A model generated the notes under the pieces. It worked only from the letters and a program-made list of their open reading frames with translations, was not told the DNA's origin and did no database searches. 64,000 bases of DNA from Nocardia testacea NBRC 100365. Its GTDB lineage: Bacteria; Actinomycetota; Actinomycetes; Mycobacteriales; Mycobacteriaceae. The stretch is taken from the NCBI RefSeq assembly GCF_000308775.1, contig NZ_BAGJ01000149.1:1-64000 (forward strand), in the 5' to 3' direction. A program made the translations under genes and the position numbers. This document shows positions 9,157 through 16,904 of this stretch, one piece after another (position 1 is the first letter of the stretch; the number at the start of each line of letters is the position of its first letter).

Positions 9157-9870
9157 TCAGCCGTGCCCGGCGGAGACGAGCCGGTCGATCTCGCGGCTCA
9201 ACTCCGCATGCGAGATCGGGTCGATATGGAAATCCTGGTAGCGGTGCCGATAGACGTAGCGCCCGTCTTCGGCGACATCGAACCAGCTCAGATAGCGGGG
9301 CGGCGGCGGTTCCGGCTCACGCAACCGGTGCCGCGCCTCCAGGAATCCCGACCCCGCCCGCGGCGCCTTCAGCAGTCGGCGCATCCGGTCGGCCGGCTGC
9401 GGTGTACCGCCGTTCCACACCTCGTAGGTATCGCGGAGCCGGTCGATACTCTCCACCAGCGGTGCCCGGCTCCCCTTCGGCTGCTCCCCGAGGATCTGCA
9501 GAAAAATCTTGGGCACGAGCGCGGGCGAGCCGACCTGGAGCACGAACTTACCGTCGAAATCGGTAGTGGTGCCGGGGAATTGCACGGCGGTGACGGCCAC
9601 CTGCCCCGCGAAAGCCCCGTACGCGCGGATCCGGTGCCGGCGACTACCCGAGAGGGTGAGCGTGTACTCGGGGTCGGCGGCGACACGCAACGCGGCAGTC
9701 AAATCGGGATCACCGCCTCGGGGATACGCCGTCGCGATCCCGGCCGCCAACCGTTGGAACTCGTCCTCCCAGCGCACCGAAGACCGCACCTCCAATGGGT
9801 ACGGATACCGGTCCTTACCGGTCTCCTTCCAGACGTGCATGAATTCGTCCGGAGTGAATTCCCACTTCAC
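9157..9870 (-). CDS. ESX secretion-associated protein EspG family
   Basis: A 237-aa EspG-like protein. EspG proteins are cytosolic chaperones that bind cognate PE/PPE heterodimers and deliver them to a type VII (ESX) secretion system. The N-terminus (WEFTPDEFMHVWKETGKDRYPYPL) is characteristic of actinobacterial EspG proteins, and the C-terminus carries a YLSWFDVAEDGRYVYRH segment. It is the last gene of a four-gene operon and overlaps the upstream PPE-like gene by 4 bp, which supports a chaperone-client pairing. No ESX core gene (eccC, eccD, mycP) is in the window. Confidence 0.85.
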   Translation of the reverse strand: MKWEFTPDEFMHVWKETGKDRYPYPLEVRSSVRWEDEFQRLAAGIATAYPRGGDPDLTAALRVAADPEYTLTLSGSRRHRIRAYGAFAGQVAVTAVQFPGTTTDFDGKFVLQVGSPALVPKIFLQILGEQPKGSRAPLVESIDRLRDTYEVWNGGTPQPADRMRRLLKAPRAGSGFLEARHRLREPEPPPPRYLSWFDVAEDGRYVYRHRYQDFHIDPISHAELSREIDRLVSAGHG

Positions 9871-11219
9871 CGCCGGTCACCGCGATCATCGGCCGGCTGC
9901 GCGGCGGGAGCGTCGGCTCCGAGAACCCCACCCAGGGCGCTGATCCGAGGACCGAACAGCTCTTCTTCACGATCCTGGATCAGGTAATCGGGCGTCTTGT
10001 GCTCGTCGTCGTCTTCCCCACGCCTGCCCGCGCCCGCGGACATCATGCCCGGCATCCCGGACATCCCCCGGCTGGTACCCGCGGCCGTTGCCGCCGCACT
10101 CGGAGACCCCGTGGCGGTATTGGGCCCGCCGGGGGTTGCGGTCACCGTCTTACCCGGAGTTCGGCTCTGCGGCGTCCCGCCGGGCGTCCCGACCGGCGCC
10201 CCGGTGGAAACGGAGGGAGAACCGGTGGTGGTCGACGGGGTGGTGCGCTGCGGGTCGCCGGTCGGGGTGCCGGTCGTCGTCGTGTTCGGCTGCTGGGTGG
10301 TCGGGTTCTCGTTCGATCCGGCGGTGGTGGTCTGCGAATCCTCCTCCGTACCCGCGCTTTCGCTGCCCTCCCCGTCGGTTTCGTTCGCTCCGGGCGTCTC
10401 GGAACCCGGGGTTTCACCACCGGGAGCCGAGGTCGTTGTACTGCTGCCATTGGGCCCGGTGGTGGATGTACCGCCCGGAACAGAGGGCCCCGGCCCGTCC
10501 CCCGGCGCCTGAACCGGCACGAAGGTCGGCACCCCGTCACCGGCGGACTGATAAGTGGGTTTGTACGCCATGTTCATGGCTTCCACCGCGACCAATCGCT
10601 GCTCTTCCTTGTACCGATCGAGCGCGGCGGCAGCGGCGGGATCGGTAGCGCCGACAACAGTCTGGGCGACCTGGGCGGGGTCGACCACCGAGGTGGCGAG
10701 CGTCGGGTTCGTCCCGGGCGCCTGAGTGGGTGGCGGTGGGACGGATTTCCGCACAACCTCGGCGCCGTAGGCAGCGGCATCCACGCGGAAGCCGACCGCG
10801 CGGATGACTTCTTGCACGTCATTGGCTTGGTCGTGAAATTTCTTTGTAGCTTGCGCAGCAGCGTCAGCGAATTGACCACTCATACCTTCCGAAAGCTCCC
10901 GCTGGAGCGAAAGGTGGGCGCCGAGCAGGGCGCCACTCAAAGCGTTCGCAATGGACTCGTAGGCGCTGGCAATCTCATGCATGAGGCCGGGCTTCATGGC
11001 ATCGACTTTGGTGAAGATCTCTTCATGCGACATCCCTTCGAATTGCTCCATCCGCGTGATGTACGAAGGGTCTCGGTCACCGTGTGAAACCTGAGATCCG
11101 AAATATTCCGCACCGGACTGGCTTTGCTGGCCTGAAAGACGATTGGGCACAGCCGATGGGTCGATGCCCAGACCCGGCCCGAAGATACCGAGCGGCGAAG
11201 AGGACTGGTCTTCACTCAT
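9867..11219 (-). CDS. PPE/WXG100-like ESX-associated protein
   Basis: A 450-aa protein and likely partner of the adjacent EspG. Residues about 50-170 are predicted all-helical without cysteines, like the helical N-terminus of PPE or EspB-type ESX substrates. Residues about 235-400 are low complexity, rich in Thr, Gly, Pro and Ser. The C-terminus ends in a charged EDDDEHKTPDYLIQDREEEL segment. It is translationally coupled to espG. The 3' half of the helical region uses less GC-rich codons than the core genes. Classification as PPE-like is inferred from context and composition. Confidence 0.65.
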   Translation of the reverse strand: MSEDQSSSPLGIFGPGLGIDPSAVPNRLSGQQSQSGAEYFGSQVSHGDRDPSYITRMEQFEGMSHEEIFTKVDAMKPGLMHEIASAYESIANALSGALLGAHLSLQRELSEGMSGQFADAAAQATKKFHDQANDVQEVIRAVGFRVDAAAYGAEVVRKSVPPPPTQAPGTNPTLATSVVDPAQVAQTVVGATDPAAAAALDRYKEEQRLVAVEAMNMAYKPTYQSAGDGVPTFVPVQAPGDGPGPSVPGGTSTTGPNGSSTTTSAPGGETPGSETPGANETDGEGSESAGTEEDSQTTTAGSNENPTTQQPNTTTTGTPTGDPQRTTPSTTTGSPSVSTGAPVGTPGGTPQSRTPGKTVTATPGGPNTATGSPSAAATAAGTSRGMSGMPGMMSAGAGRRGEDDDEHKTPDYLIQDREEELFGPRISALGGVLGADAPAAQPADDRGDRR

Positions 11220-11222
11220 GGT

Positions 11223-11855
11223 CTAGTTCCCCGAACCGATCTCCGGTTCGAGTGCCTCCACGACACGCAGGACACCATCACACTTCTGGAGTCCAACTTC
11301 CGACCCTTCGAAAGTTCGCTTGGTCGTGAACATCACAAAGCCGACCTTCGTGCGCAGATGGATGCTGCATCGTTTGGCCTCCTGGGGGTCACGCACCCAC
11401 ATCGCTTCGCGGCCGTTCACGGTCAAGGGCTCGCTGAAGGCTCCGTTCTTCTGCAGATCTTCCTCCCACGTCACATTCCCCGAGTTGATCTGCAGATCCC
11501 AGTGAGGGCTATCGAAATCGCACGTCAAAAACGTGTACTCGGCAACCGTATCGTCGCCCCGACGACGGCTGGCGGGATCCAATCCTGCCTTCTCCGCAGC
11601 CTGATCGCTGATCCAAGTACAGGGATCGAAGACCACCTCCGGCCGACCCTCGGTGGTGTATTCGTTTTGCAGCGGCGGGGGCTGCAGTCTGGATTCCGTC
11701 AGTGTCGGACGAGTCGATCCTTCTTCCTCACTCACCGACACAGCCGGCGAGGTGGTTGCTTCCACCGCAGCCGGACTTCCACTGCCCGCGCAACCTGCCA
11801 CAGCGAAGGCAATTGCTCCACAAAAAACAGGTACAACAACTTTGTATCGCACCAT
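11223..11855 (-). CDS. DUF3558 family lipoprotein
   Basis: A 210-aa predicted lipoprotein: signal peptide with lipobox AVAGC and Cys22 as the acylation site. The mature domain carries the family mark FDPCTWISDQAAEKAGLDP, further cysteines (TCDF, RCSI, KCDG) and a C-terminal domain. DUF3558 lipoproteins are common in Nocardia and Mycobacterium, often beside ESX genes; their function is unknown. The ATG at 11855 overlaps the stop of the upstream small gene as TGATG, so the start is well supported. The PPE-like gene follows after 3 bp. Confidence 0.85.
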   Translation of the reverse strand: MVRYKVVVPVFCGAIAFAVAGCAGSGSPAAVEATTSPAVSVSEEEGSTRPTLTESRLQPPPLQNEYTTEGRPEVVFDPCTWISDQAAEKAGLDPASRRRGDDTVAEYTFLTCDFDSPHWDLQINSGNVTWEEDLQKNGAFSEPLTVNGREAMWVRDPQEAKRCSIHLRTKVGFVMFTTKRTFEGSEVGLQKCDGVLRVVEALEPEIGSGN

Positions 11856-12220
11856 CACTGGTCGACCTCCACCGCTTCGAGAGCTCTCCTGTTCATCGCG
11901 TCGGCTTCCTGGAAGGCGCCGCCCGCTTGAAGAAAGGCCGCAGCCATACGCAACGCAGCCTCTTTCATCCCCGTCAATACCTCGGTAGTAAGAGCGCCCT
12001 TGCCCCCGAAATTGGTCTCCAGTTCGCGCGCGGAGTCGAAGCCTCCGAAGCCGGAGGTGTCTCGCAGACGTTCGGATGCAGCAATCTGCGCCTCCAGGCA
12101 CGTGTCGACCAACCGCGTGTACACCGCCGCACACCGTTCCGCGGCGCCCCGCTCCATCCGGAATGTCCCTGCCACAGCTTGCTGATACAGCGAGGTAGCG
12201 GTCCCCTGCCCCACATCCAT
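11855..12220 (-). CDS. Small helical ESX-associated protein (WXG100-like)
   Basis: A 121-aa protein, first gene of the ESX accessory operon. It is almost entirely helix-forming and Ala-rich, with an ETNFGGKGALTTEVLTG turn in the middle. The size and composition resemble WXG100/EspB-type helical proteins, but there is no clear WxG motif, so the family is not assigned. It starts at an ATG (12220) preceded by AAGGGTGG and is followed without a gap by the DUF3558 lipoprotein. Confidence 0.7.
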   Translation of the reverse strand: MDVGQGTATSLYQQAVAGTFRMERGAAERCAAVYTRLVDTCLEAQIAASERLRDTSGFGGFDSARELETNFGGKGALTTEVLTGMKEAALRMAAAFLQAGGAFQEADAMNRRALEAVEVDQ

Positions 12221-12788
12221 CGCGCTCGGCCCACCCTTCCGTAAACTTCACTCACCATACTGGACGCACCCGCCCCCACTCCGGTTCCGCCGGACCCCCC
12301 GCTCCCGCGAAAACGCACCGCGGCAACCCTATTCGTTCCTCTCACTCCCTTCCGCGGCAACCGACGTCCCGGCCGTGACCACGGTCGACCCGGCCTTCGG
12401 GAGATCGCTCGACGGCGCAGCATCACCTCGGGCCGGACGTTCGACACGAGCAACAGTCCTCGGCGCAAGCGAGACGGCTTCGGCCGATCGTGCGGTGCGC
12501 AGAAGCCCGCCGCGTCGTGGGGTGCCGCCGATCGGTCGCCGCTATATCTCCGATGATCGATCAGCCGGTACGCCCACCTTCGGTCGGCAGGGTTCGGGCG
12601 ACCCCTCCCCCGCCGTCAACGTCTGTTTTCCGGCCGCCACCTCGACCAGCCCCGATCCGAAACCGACCGGAATCGATCCCACGTTTCATCGTGAACACGG
12701 CGTACCACTGCCCGCCAGGCGGCATAGTGAGGTACATCACGCTCTATCCGGCGTGCGTTCAGCGCCCGAGTCGACCGAGGAGTTCGTC
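12221..12788. other. Intergenic region upstream of aldehyde dehydrogenase
   Basis: A 568-bp gap between the divergent ESX operon and the aldehyde dehydrogenase gene. Open frames crossing it have no recognisable protein character. The visible structure is a CRP-like palindrome at 12727-12740, 49 bp before the aldehyde dehydrogenase start. Confidence 0.5.
12727..12740 (+). promoter_or_regulatory. CRP-like palindrome GTGAGGTACATCAC
   Basis: GTGA-N6-TCAC matches the core half-sites of CRP/FNR-family operators. It lies 49 bp upstream of the aldehyde dehydrogenase ATG, a position suited to transcriptional control. No CRP gene is in the window, so the regulator is inferred. Confidence 0.4.
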
Positions 12789-14306
12789 ATGACCTACGCC
12801 AAGCCCGGTGCCGACGGCAGCATCGTCAGCTATGCCCGCCGATACGACAATTTCATCGGGGGTGAATGGACCGCGCCCGTGGGAGGTGAATACTTCGACA
12901 ATCCGTCGCCGGTCGATGGCGAGACCTTTTGCGAGGTAGCGCGTTCCACCGCGCCCGACGTGGAATTGGCACTGGATGCCGCGCATGCCGCCGCCGACGG
13001 ATGGGGGGCCACTTCGACCACCGAGCGCGCGAATATCCTCAACAAGATCGCGGATCGGATCGAGGAGAATCTGGAGGCGCTGGCGGTCGCGGAGACCTGG
13101 GAGAACGGGAAGCCGGTCCGAGAGACGAAGGCGGCGGACCTGCCGCTGGCCGTGGACCATTTCCGGTATTTCGCGGGGGCCATCCGCGCCCAGGAGGGCG
13201 GAATCAGCGAGATCGACGCCGATACCATCGCCTATCACTTCCACGAGCCGCTGGGCGTGGTCGGTCAGATCATCCCGTGGAATTTCCCCATTCTCATGGC
13301 CACCTGGAAATTGGCTCCGGCGCTGGCGGCCGGTAACGCGGTGGTGCTGAAACCGGCCGAGCAGACGCCGGCGTCGATTCTGAAGGTGGTCGAGCTGATC
13401 GCCGACCTGTTGCCGCCGGGTGTGCTGAATGTGGTGAACGGTTTCGGGGTGGAGACCGGTAAGCCGCTGGCGTCGAGTCCGCGGGTGGCGAAGGTGGCGT
13501 TCACCGGGGAGACCACCACCGGCCGCTTGATCATGCAGTACGCGAGCGAGAACATCATCCCGGTCACCCTGGAACTGGGCGGGAAGAGCCCGAATATCTT
13601 CCTGCCGGATGTCATGGCCGCCGACGACGATTTCCTGGACAAGGCCGTCGAAGGTTTTGTGATGTTCGCGCTGAACCAGGGCGAGGTCTGCACCTGTCCG
13701 TCGCGGGCGCTCGTCCATTCGTCCATCTACGACGAGTTCATGGCCCGCTGTGTGGAGCGCACCAAGGCCATCGTGAGCGGCGACCCGCTCGACGACGCGA
13801 CCATGATCGGCGCGCAGGCCAGTAACGACCAGCTCGAGAAGATCATGTCCTACATCGATATCGGCAAGAAGGAAGGCGCCGAGGTGCTGACCGGCGGCGG
13901 GCTTCGCTCGGTGGAGGGCTACCCGAACGGCTACTACGTGGAACCGACCATCTTCAAGGGCAGCAACGATATGCGCATCTTCCAGGAGGAGATCTTCGGC
14001 CCGGTCGTCTCGGTCACCACCTTCGATTCCACCGAGGAGGCCCTGAAGATCGCCAACGACACCCTCTACGGTCTCGGCGCGGGTGTCTGGACCCGGGACG
14101 GCAATACCGCCTACCGGCTCGGTCGCGGTATCAAGGCCGGCCGGGTGTGGACGAACTGCTATCACGCCTACCCCGCGCACGCGGCGTTCGGCGGCTACAA
14201 GAAATCGGGTATCGGCCGGGAGAACCACGCACAGATGCTGGACCACTACCAGCAGACCAAGAACCTGCTGGTCAGTTACTCACCGCAGAAGCTCGGGTTC
14301 TTCTGA
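12789..14306 (+). CDS. Aldehyde dehydrogenase (ExaC/AldA type)
   Basis: A 505-aa NAD(P)-dependent aldehyde dehydrogenase that oxidises small aldehydes such as acetaldehyde to acids. The catalytic glutamate is E262 in LELGGKSPN. The catalytic cysteine is C301 in NQGEVCTCPSR, the pattern of the acetaldehyde dehydrogenase subfamily (Rv0458-like). GYKKSGIGRE lies near the C-terminus. The ATG at 12789 has the expected N-terminus (YDNFIGGEWTAPVGGEYFDN). The stop overlaps the next ATG (TGATG), coupling it to the DUF779 gene, a conserved pairing. Confidence 0.93.
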   Translation: MTYAKPGADGSIVSYARRYDNFIGGEWTAPVGGEYFDNPSPVDGETFCEVARSTAPDVELALDAAHAAADGWGATSTTERANILNKIADRIEENLEALAVAETWENGKPVRETKAADLPLAVDHFRYFAGAIRAQEGGISEIDADTIAYHFHEPLGVVGQIIPWNFPILMATWKLAPALAAGNAVVLKPAEQTPASILKVVELIADLLPPGVLNVVNGFGVETGKPLASSPRVAKVAFTGETTTGRLIMQYASENIIPVTLELGGKSPNIFLPDVMAADDDFLDKAVEGFVMFALNQGEVCTCPSRALVHSSIYDEFMARCVERTKAIVSGDPLDDATMIGAQASNDQLEKIMSYIDIGKKEGAEVLTGGGLRSVEGYPNGYYVEPTIFKGSNDMRIFQEEIFGPVVSVTTFDSTEEALKIANDTLYGLGAGVWTRDGNTAYRLGRGIKAGRVWTNCYHAYPAHAAFGGYKKSGIGRENHAQMLDHYQQTKNLLVSYSPQKLGFF

Positions 14307-14707
14307 TGCCGGACCCGAACCGGGTGGAACTCACCGCGACCGCCGCCGATCTGCTGCACCGGCTGATCGCGCGGCACGGTCCGGTGATGTTCCACCAGTC
14401 CGGTGGGTGCTGTGACGGCAGCGCGCCCATGTGCTACCCCCGGGGCGAGTTCCGGGTCGGGGCGCAGGATGTGCTGCTGGGGCAGGTGGATGTGGACACC
14501 CCGTTCTGGATGAGCGCCGACCAGTACCAGTACTGGAAGCACACCCATCTGACGGTGGACGTGGTGCCCGGGCGGGGCAGCGGGTTTTCCCTGGAGGCGC
14601 CCGAGGGGGTCCGGTTCCTGATCCGGTCCCGGCTGCTCACCGATGAGGAATTCCTCCGCCTCGAAGCCGCACCACCGCCACCGACGGGCGCTGAAATCAC
14701 CGACTGA
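14306..14707 (+). CDS. DUF779 protein, aldehyde dehydrogenase partner
   Basis: A 133-aa protein of the DUF779 family, which is commonly encoded directly after ExaC-type aldehyde dehydrogenases. It contains the conserved cysteine cluster QSGGCCDGSAPMCYPRGEF and a WKHTHLTVDVVPGRGSGFSLE motif. The function is not established; the cysteines suggest a metal-binding or redox role. The start overlaps the dehydrogenase stop by one base, so expression is coupled. Confidence 0.88.
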   Translation: MPDPNRVELTATAADLLHRLIARHGPVMFHQSGGCCDGSAPMCYPRGEFRVGAQDVLLGQVDVDTPFWMSADQYQYWKHTHLTVDVVPGRGSGFSLEAPEGVRFLIRSRLLTDEEFLRLEAAPPPPTGAEITD

Positions 14708-15072
14708 TCGCCTCCCGGCCCGCCCGGCCTCGGCTCGTGCCGGCCGGCCCGGCGGGCCGGCTCGGGCGTCGTCCTCGGTCGCGAGAATCGTCGACCGGCA
14801 CAGGTCCACCTCACCCCTTTTCTGGCCACGTCGACGGTCGGGGCCGGTCCCGGCTCTGGAGCGGCACAGCGCAGCGAGTGGGCGGCGGAGTGCCGAGCCG
14901 GGGCTATGAAAGCCCGACTCACCGCGGCGGACTCTCGATGATCGGGCCCGGCGGGTCGGGCCGTATGCGCAGCCCGGTATCGGATCATCGATCGAATCCG
15001 GCCGGAGCCGATCAGTTCCGGCTCCGGGATCCGTCGTCAGTGCATACCAGCCGTCAGCTGAGGAGGATCGTC
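14708..15072. other. Intergenic region before the VOC protein gene
   Basis: A 365-bp gap. Its first 70 bases are almost pure G+C with overlapping GGCCCG/CGGGCC palindromes and may terminate the upstream operon, though no single clean stem stands out. The end holds a strong Shine-Dalgarno sequence (GAGGAGG) for the next gene. No further gene is seen. Confidence 0.45.
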
Positions 15073-15546
15073 ATGCAGAAGATCGTCACCAATCTCTGGT
15101 ACGACACCCAGGCCGAGGAGGCCGCGGAGTTCTACTGTTCCCTGTTCCCGGACGGGAAGATCACCGGGGTGCAGCGCTACACGGAGTCGGGTATGCGCGA
15201 GGCGGGGACGGTGATGCTGGTCGATTTCCAGCTCGCCGGGCAGCAGTTCACCGCTATCAACGGGGGCGGCGACTACCACTACACCCATGCCATGTCGCTG
15301 CTGGTCAACTGTGACGACCAGGCCGAGGTGGACCGGCTGTGGGAGGCGCTGCTCGCCGACGGCGGCGAGGAGGTCCAGTGCGGCTGGCTCAACGACAAGT
15401 ACGGGGTGCCGTGGCAGATCTGGCCCAGCGAGGCCAACGACCTGCTCTCCGGTGACGATCCGGCGGCGGTCGACCGGGCGCTCGCGGCCATGTATCAGAT
15501 GAAGAAGATCGATGTGCGGGCGATGCGGGAGGCCTACGCCGGCTGA
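15073..15546 (+). CDS. VOC family protein (PhnB/3-demethylubiquinone methyltransferase-like fold)
   Basis: A 157-aa vicinal-oxygen-chelate fold protein of the PhnB-like type. It begins MQKIVTNLWYDTQAEEAAEF, has SLFPDGKITGVQRY, an AINGGGDYHYTHAMSL strand, and ends with the typical CGWLNDKYGVPWQIWP. Such proteins are often annotated as 3-demethylubiquinone-9 methyltransferase-like, but substrates are usually unknown. The start is fixed by GAGGAGG eight bases upstream. It stands alone. Confidence 0.88.
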   Translation: MQKIVTNLWYDTQAEEAAEFYCSLFPDGKITGVQRYTESGMREAGTVMLVDFQLAGQQFTAINGGGDYHYTHAMSLLVNCDDQAEVDRLWEALLADGGEEVQCGWLNDKYGVPWQIWPSEANDLLSGDDPAAVDRALAAMYQMKKIDVRAMREAYAG

Positions 15547-15731
15547 CCCGCAACCGGTGGCCGCGCGGGTGGGTTCCCGCGGCGGGCGAACTCACCCGGC
15601 CGTGGTGTCGGCGGCGGATCTCGAGGCACCCCGATCACCGCGTCCTTCGGCGAGTACCGCAACGCGTGGGGCCGGGGCCGTGCCGATCCGGGCACCGCGG
15701 CGAGCCCGCGGTGCCCGTCGCCGCGCCACGG

Positions 15732-16004
15732 TCAGGAATGCTCCCGCAGGTAATCCAGATAGAACCCGCGCAGCGCCTCGGCGAGTTCACCGTCACCGGC
15801 GTGGATGTAGTCGTCGAGCATGGGCACCACCCATTTGATATCGGCTTCGCTCTCCCCGGTCCGGCCCGCGGTGGCCTCCGCCGCCGGGATCCGGGTCAGC
15901 AGTTCCCAGAGGAAGCGGATATCACCGTGCCGCACCGCGGACCTGACCGCGCGGTCGTGCAGTTCCTTCGACGAGAGCTTGTCCAACTCCTCGTACTCGG
16001 TCAT
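15732..16004 (-). CDS. Conserved hypothetical protein, 90 aa
   Basis: A small soluble helical protein without signal peptide or membrane segment. It has coding-like composition and an ATG start (MTEYEELDKLSSKELHDRAV). A tryptophan-rich centre (FLWELLTRIP, IKWVVPMLDDYIHAGD) suggests a compact helical fold. I do not recognise the family. It is divergent from the DUF488 gene. Confidence 0.65.
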   Translation of the reverse strand: MTEYEELDKLSSKELHDRAVRSAVRHGDIRFLWELLTRIPAAEATAGRTGESEADIKWVVPMLDDYIHAGDGELAEALRGFYLDYLREHS

Positions 16005-16117
16005 ATCGCCGACTCTAATCCCGGCACCGGGCTCGGGGCTCGGTTTCCGGGAGGGTCGCCCGGCCGGCCGCCGCGTGGCGTACCCACTCCGAGCCGATAC
16101 CGTGCTGCGATGGCCCG

Positions 16118-16501
16118 ATGACCGACGATACCCTCACCCCACCGCCCGGCTTCCAGGTCAAACGCGTCTACGAGCCGCCCGCGGCCGAGGACGGATACCG
16201 GGTGCTCGTCGACCGCCTGTGGCCGCGCGGCCTCGCCAAGGCCGCGGCCGGGATCGACGAATGGGCCAAGGAGATCACCCCCTCGACCGAATTGCGCCGG
16301 TGGTTCCACGAAGACCCGGACGGCCGGCGCACCGAATTCGGCGACCGCTACCGCGCCGAGCTCGCCGAGCCGGCGGCCCGCGAGATACTGCACCGGTTAC
16401 GGGAGCGCGCCGGTAGCAGCCCGCCGGTGACTCTGGTCACCGCAGTCAGAGAGCCGGGTCACAGCCATGTTCCGGTACTCGTTGAGCAGCTGGGCGGCTG
16501 A
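16118..16501 (+). CDS. DUF488 family protein
   Basis: A 127-aa protein with the DUF488 signature VKRVYEPPAAEDGYRVLVDR, WPRGLAKAAAGIDEWAKEI and PSTELRRWFHEDP. DUF488 proteins are small globular proteins of unknown biochemical role, sometimes found near stress genes. The ATG start is 113 bp from the divergent neighbour. The C-terminal segment PVTLVTAVREPGHSHVPVL matches the family's final strand. The length is normal. Confidence 0.88.
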   Translation: MTDDTLTPPPGFQVKRVYEPPAAEDGYRVLVDRLWPRGLAKAAAGIDEWAKEITPSTELRRWFHEDPDGRRTEFGDRYRAELAEPAAREILHRLRERAGSSPPVTLVTAVREPGHSHVPVLVEQLGG

Positions 16502-16904
16502 GGCGGCGCGCGCCGGGCGACACGAAGGCGAACCCGGAGCGAACACGCCGTCTCGGCCCCGGGATACCGCGAGTTCCGCCGATACCTGATCCGAATCGAT
16601 CGGGGGCGACCGATACCCACTCTGACCTGCGCGGAACCCGCCGAACCGGGCCCAGTTCACAGCGAATTCATCAAAGCCTCCCGCATTTCTCCGAGCGCGC
16701 AGGGGTGGTGAGGAGGTAGCTTCGGAGTGGCGGGTCGCACGTTGCGGTTCGCTCGGGAGGTCCTGACCGTGACTGAGAGACTCAGTACGAGGGGGCCGGC
16801 ACCCGGTCCTCGTGGCCACTGACGCACCACGTCAGCAGCCATCCGGACCTACCGGCCCAGCGAGACTGTCTGTGTGGGTGCCGCGCAGACCATAGGAGCC
16901 TACC
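16502..16904. other. Leader region of the PIN-PhoH gene
   Basis: A 403-bp gap upstream of the PhoH gene. Between about 16740 and 16900 it holds a small GTG frame with a good ribosome site (16769-16822) and two short palindromes, ACTGAG-N3-CTCAGT and CTGACG-N5-CGTCAG. The first ~200 bp show no recognisable structure. Confidence 0.45.
16769..16822 (+). CDS. Putative 17-codon leader ORF upstream of PhoH
   Basis: A GTG codon preceded by GGGAGG at 16755-16760 opens a 17-codon frame (MTERLSTRGPAPGPRGH). It lies 82 bp before the PhoH start, and the short palindromes overlap it. In mycobacteria a small antitoxin gene (phoAT) is reported upstream of phoH2. This frame is shorter, and I cannot show homology, so it may be a leader peptide or chance. 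Confidence 0.3.
   Translation: MTERLSTRGPAPGPRGH

Noticed and set aside
12375..12788. In-frame extension upstream of the aldehyde dehydrogenase
   Set aside because: No family resemblance, Arg/Pro/Ser-rich, and the ATG at 12789 gives the conserved dehydrogenase N-terminus.
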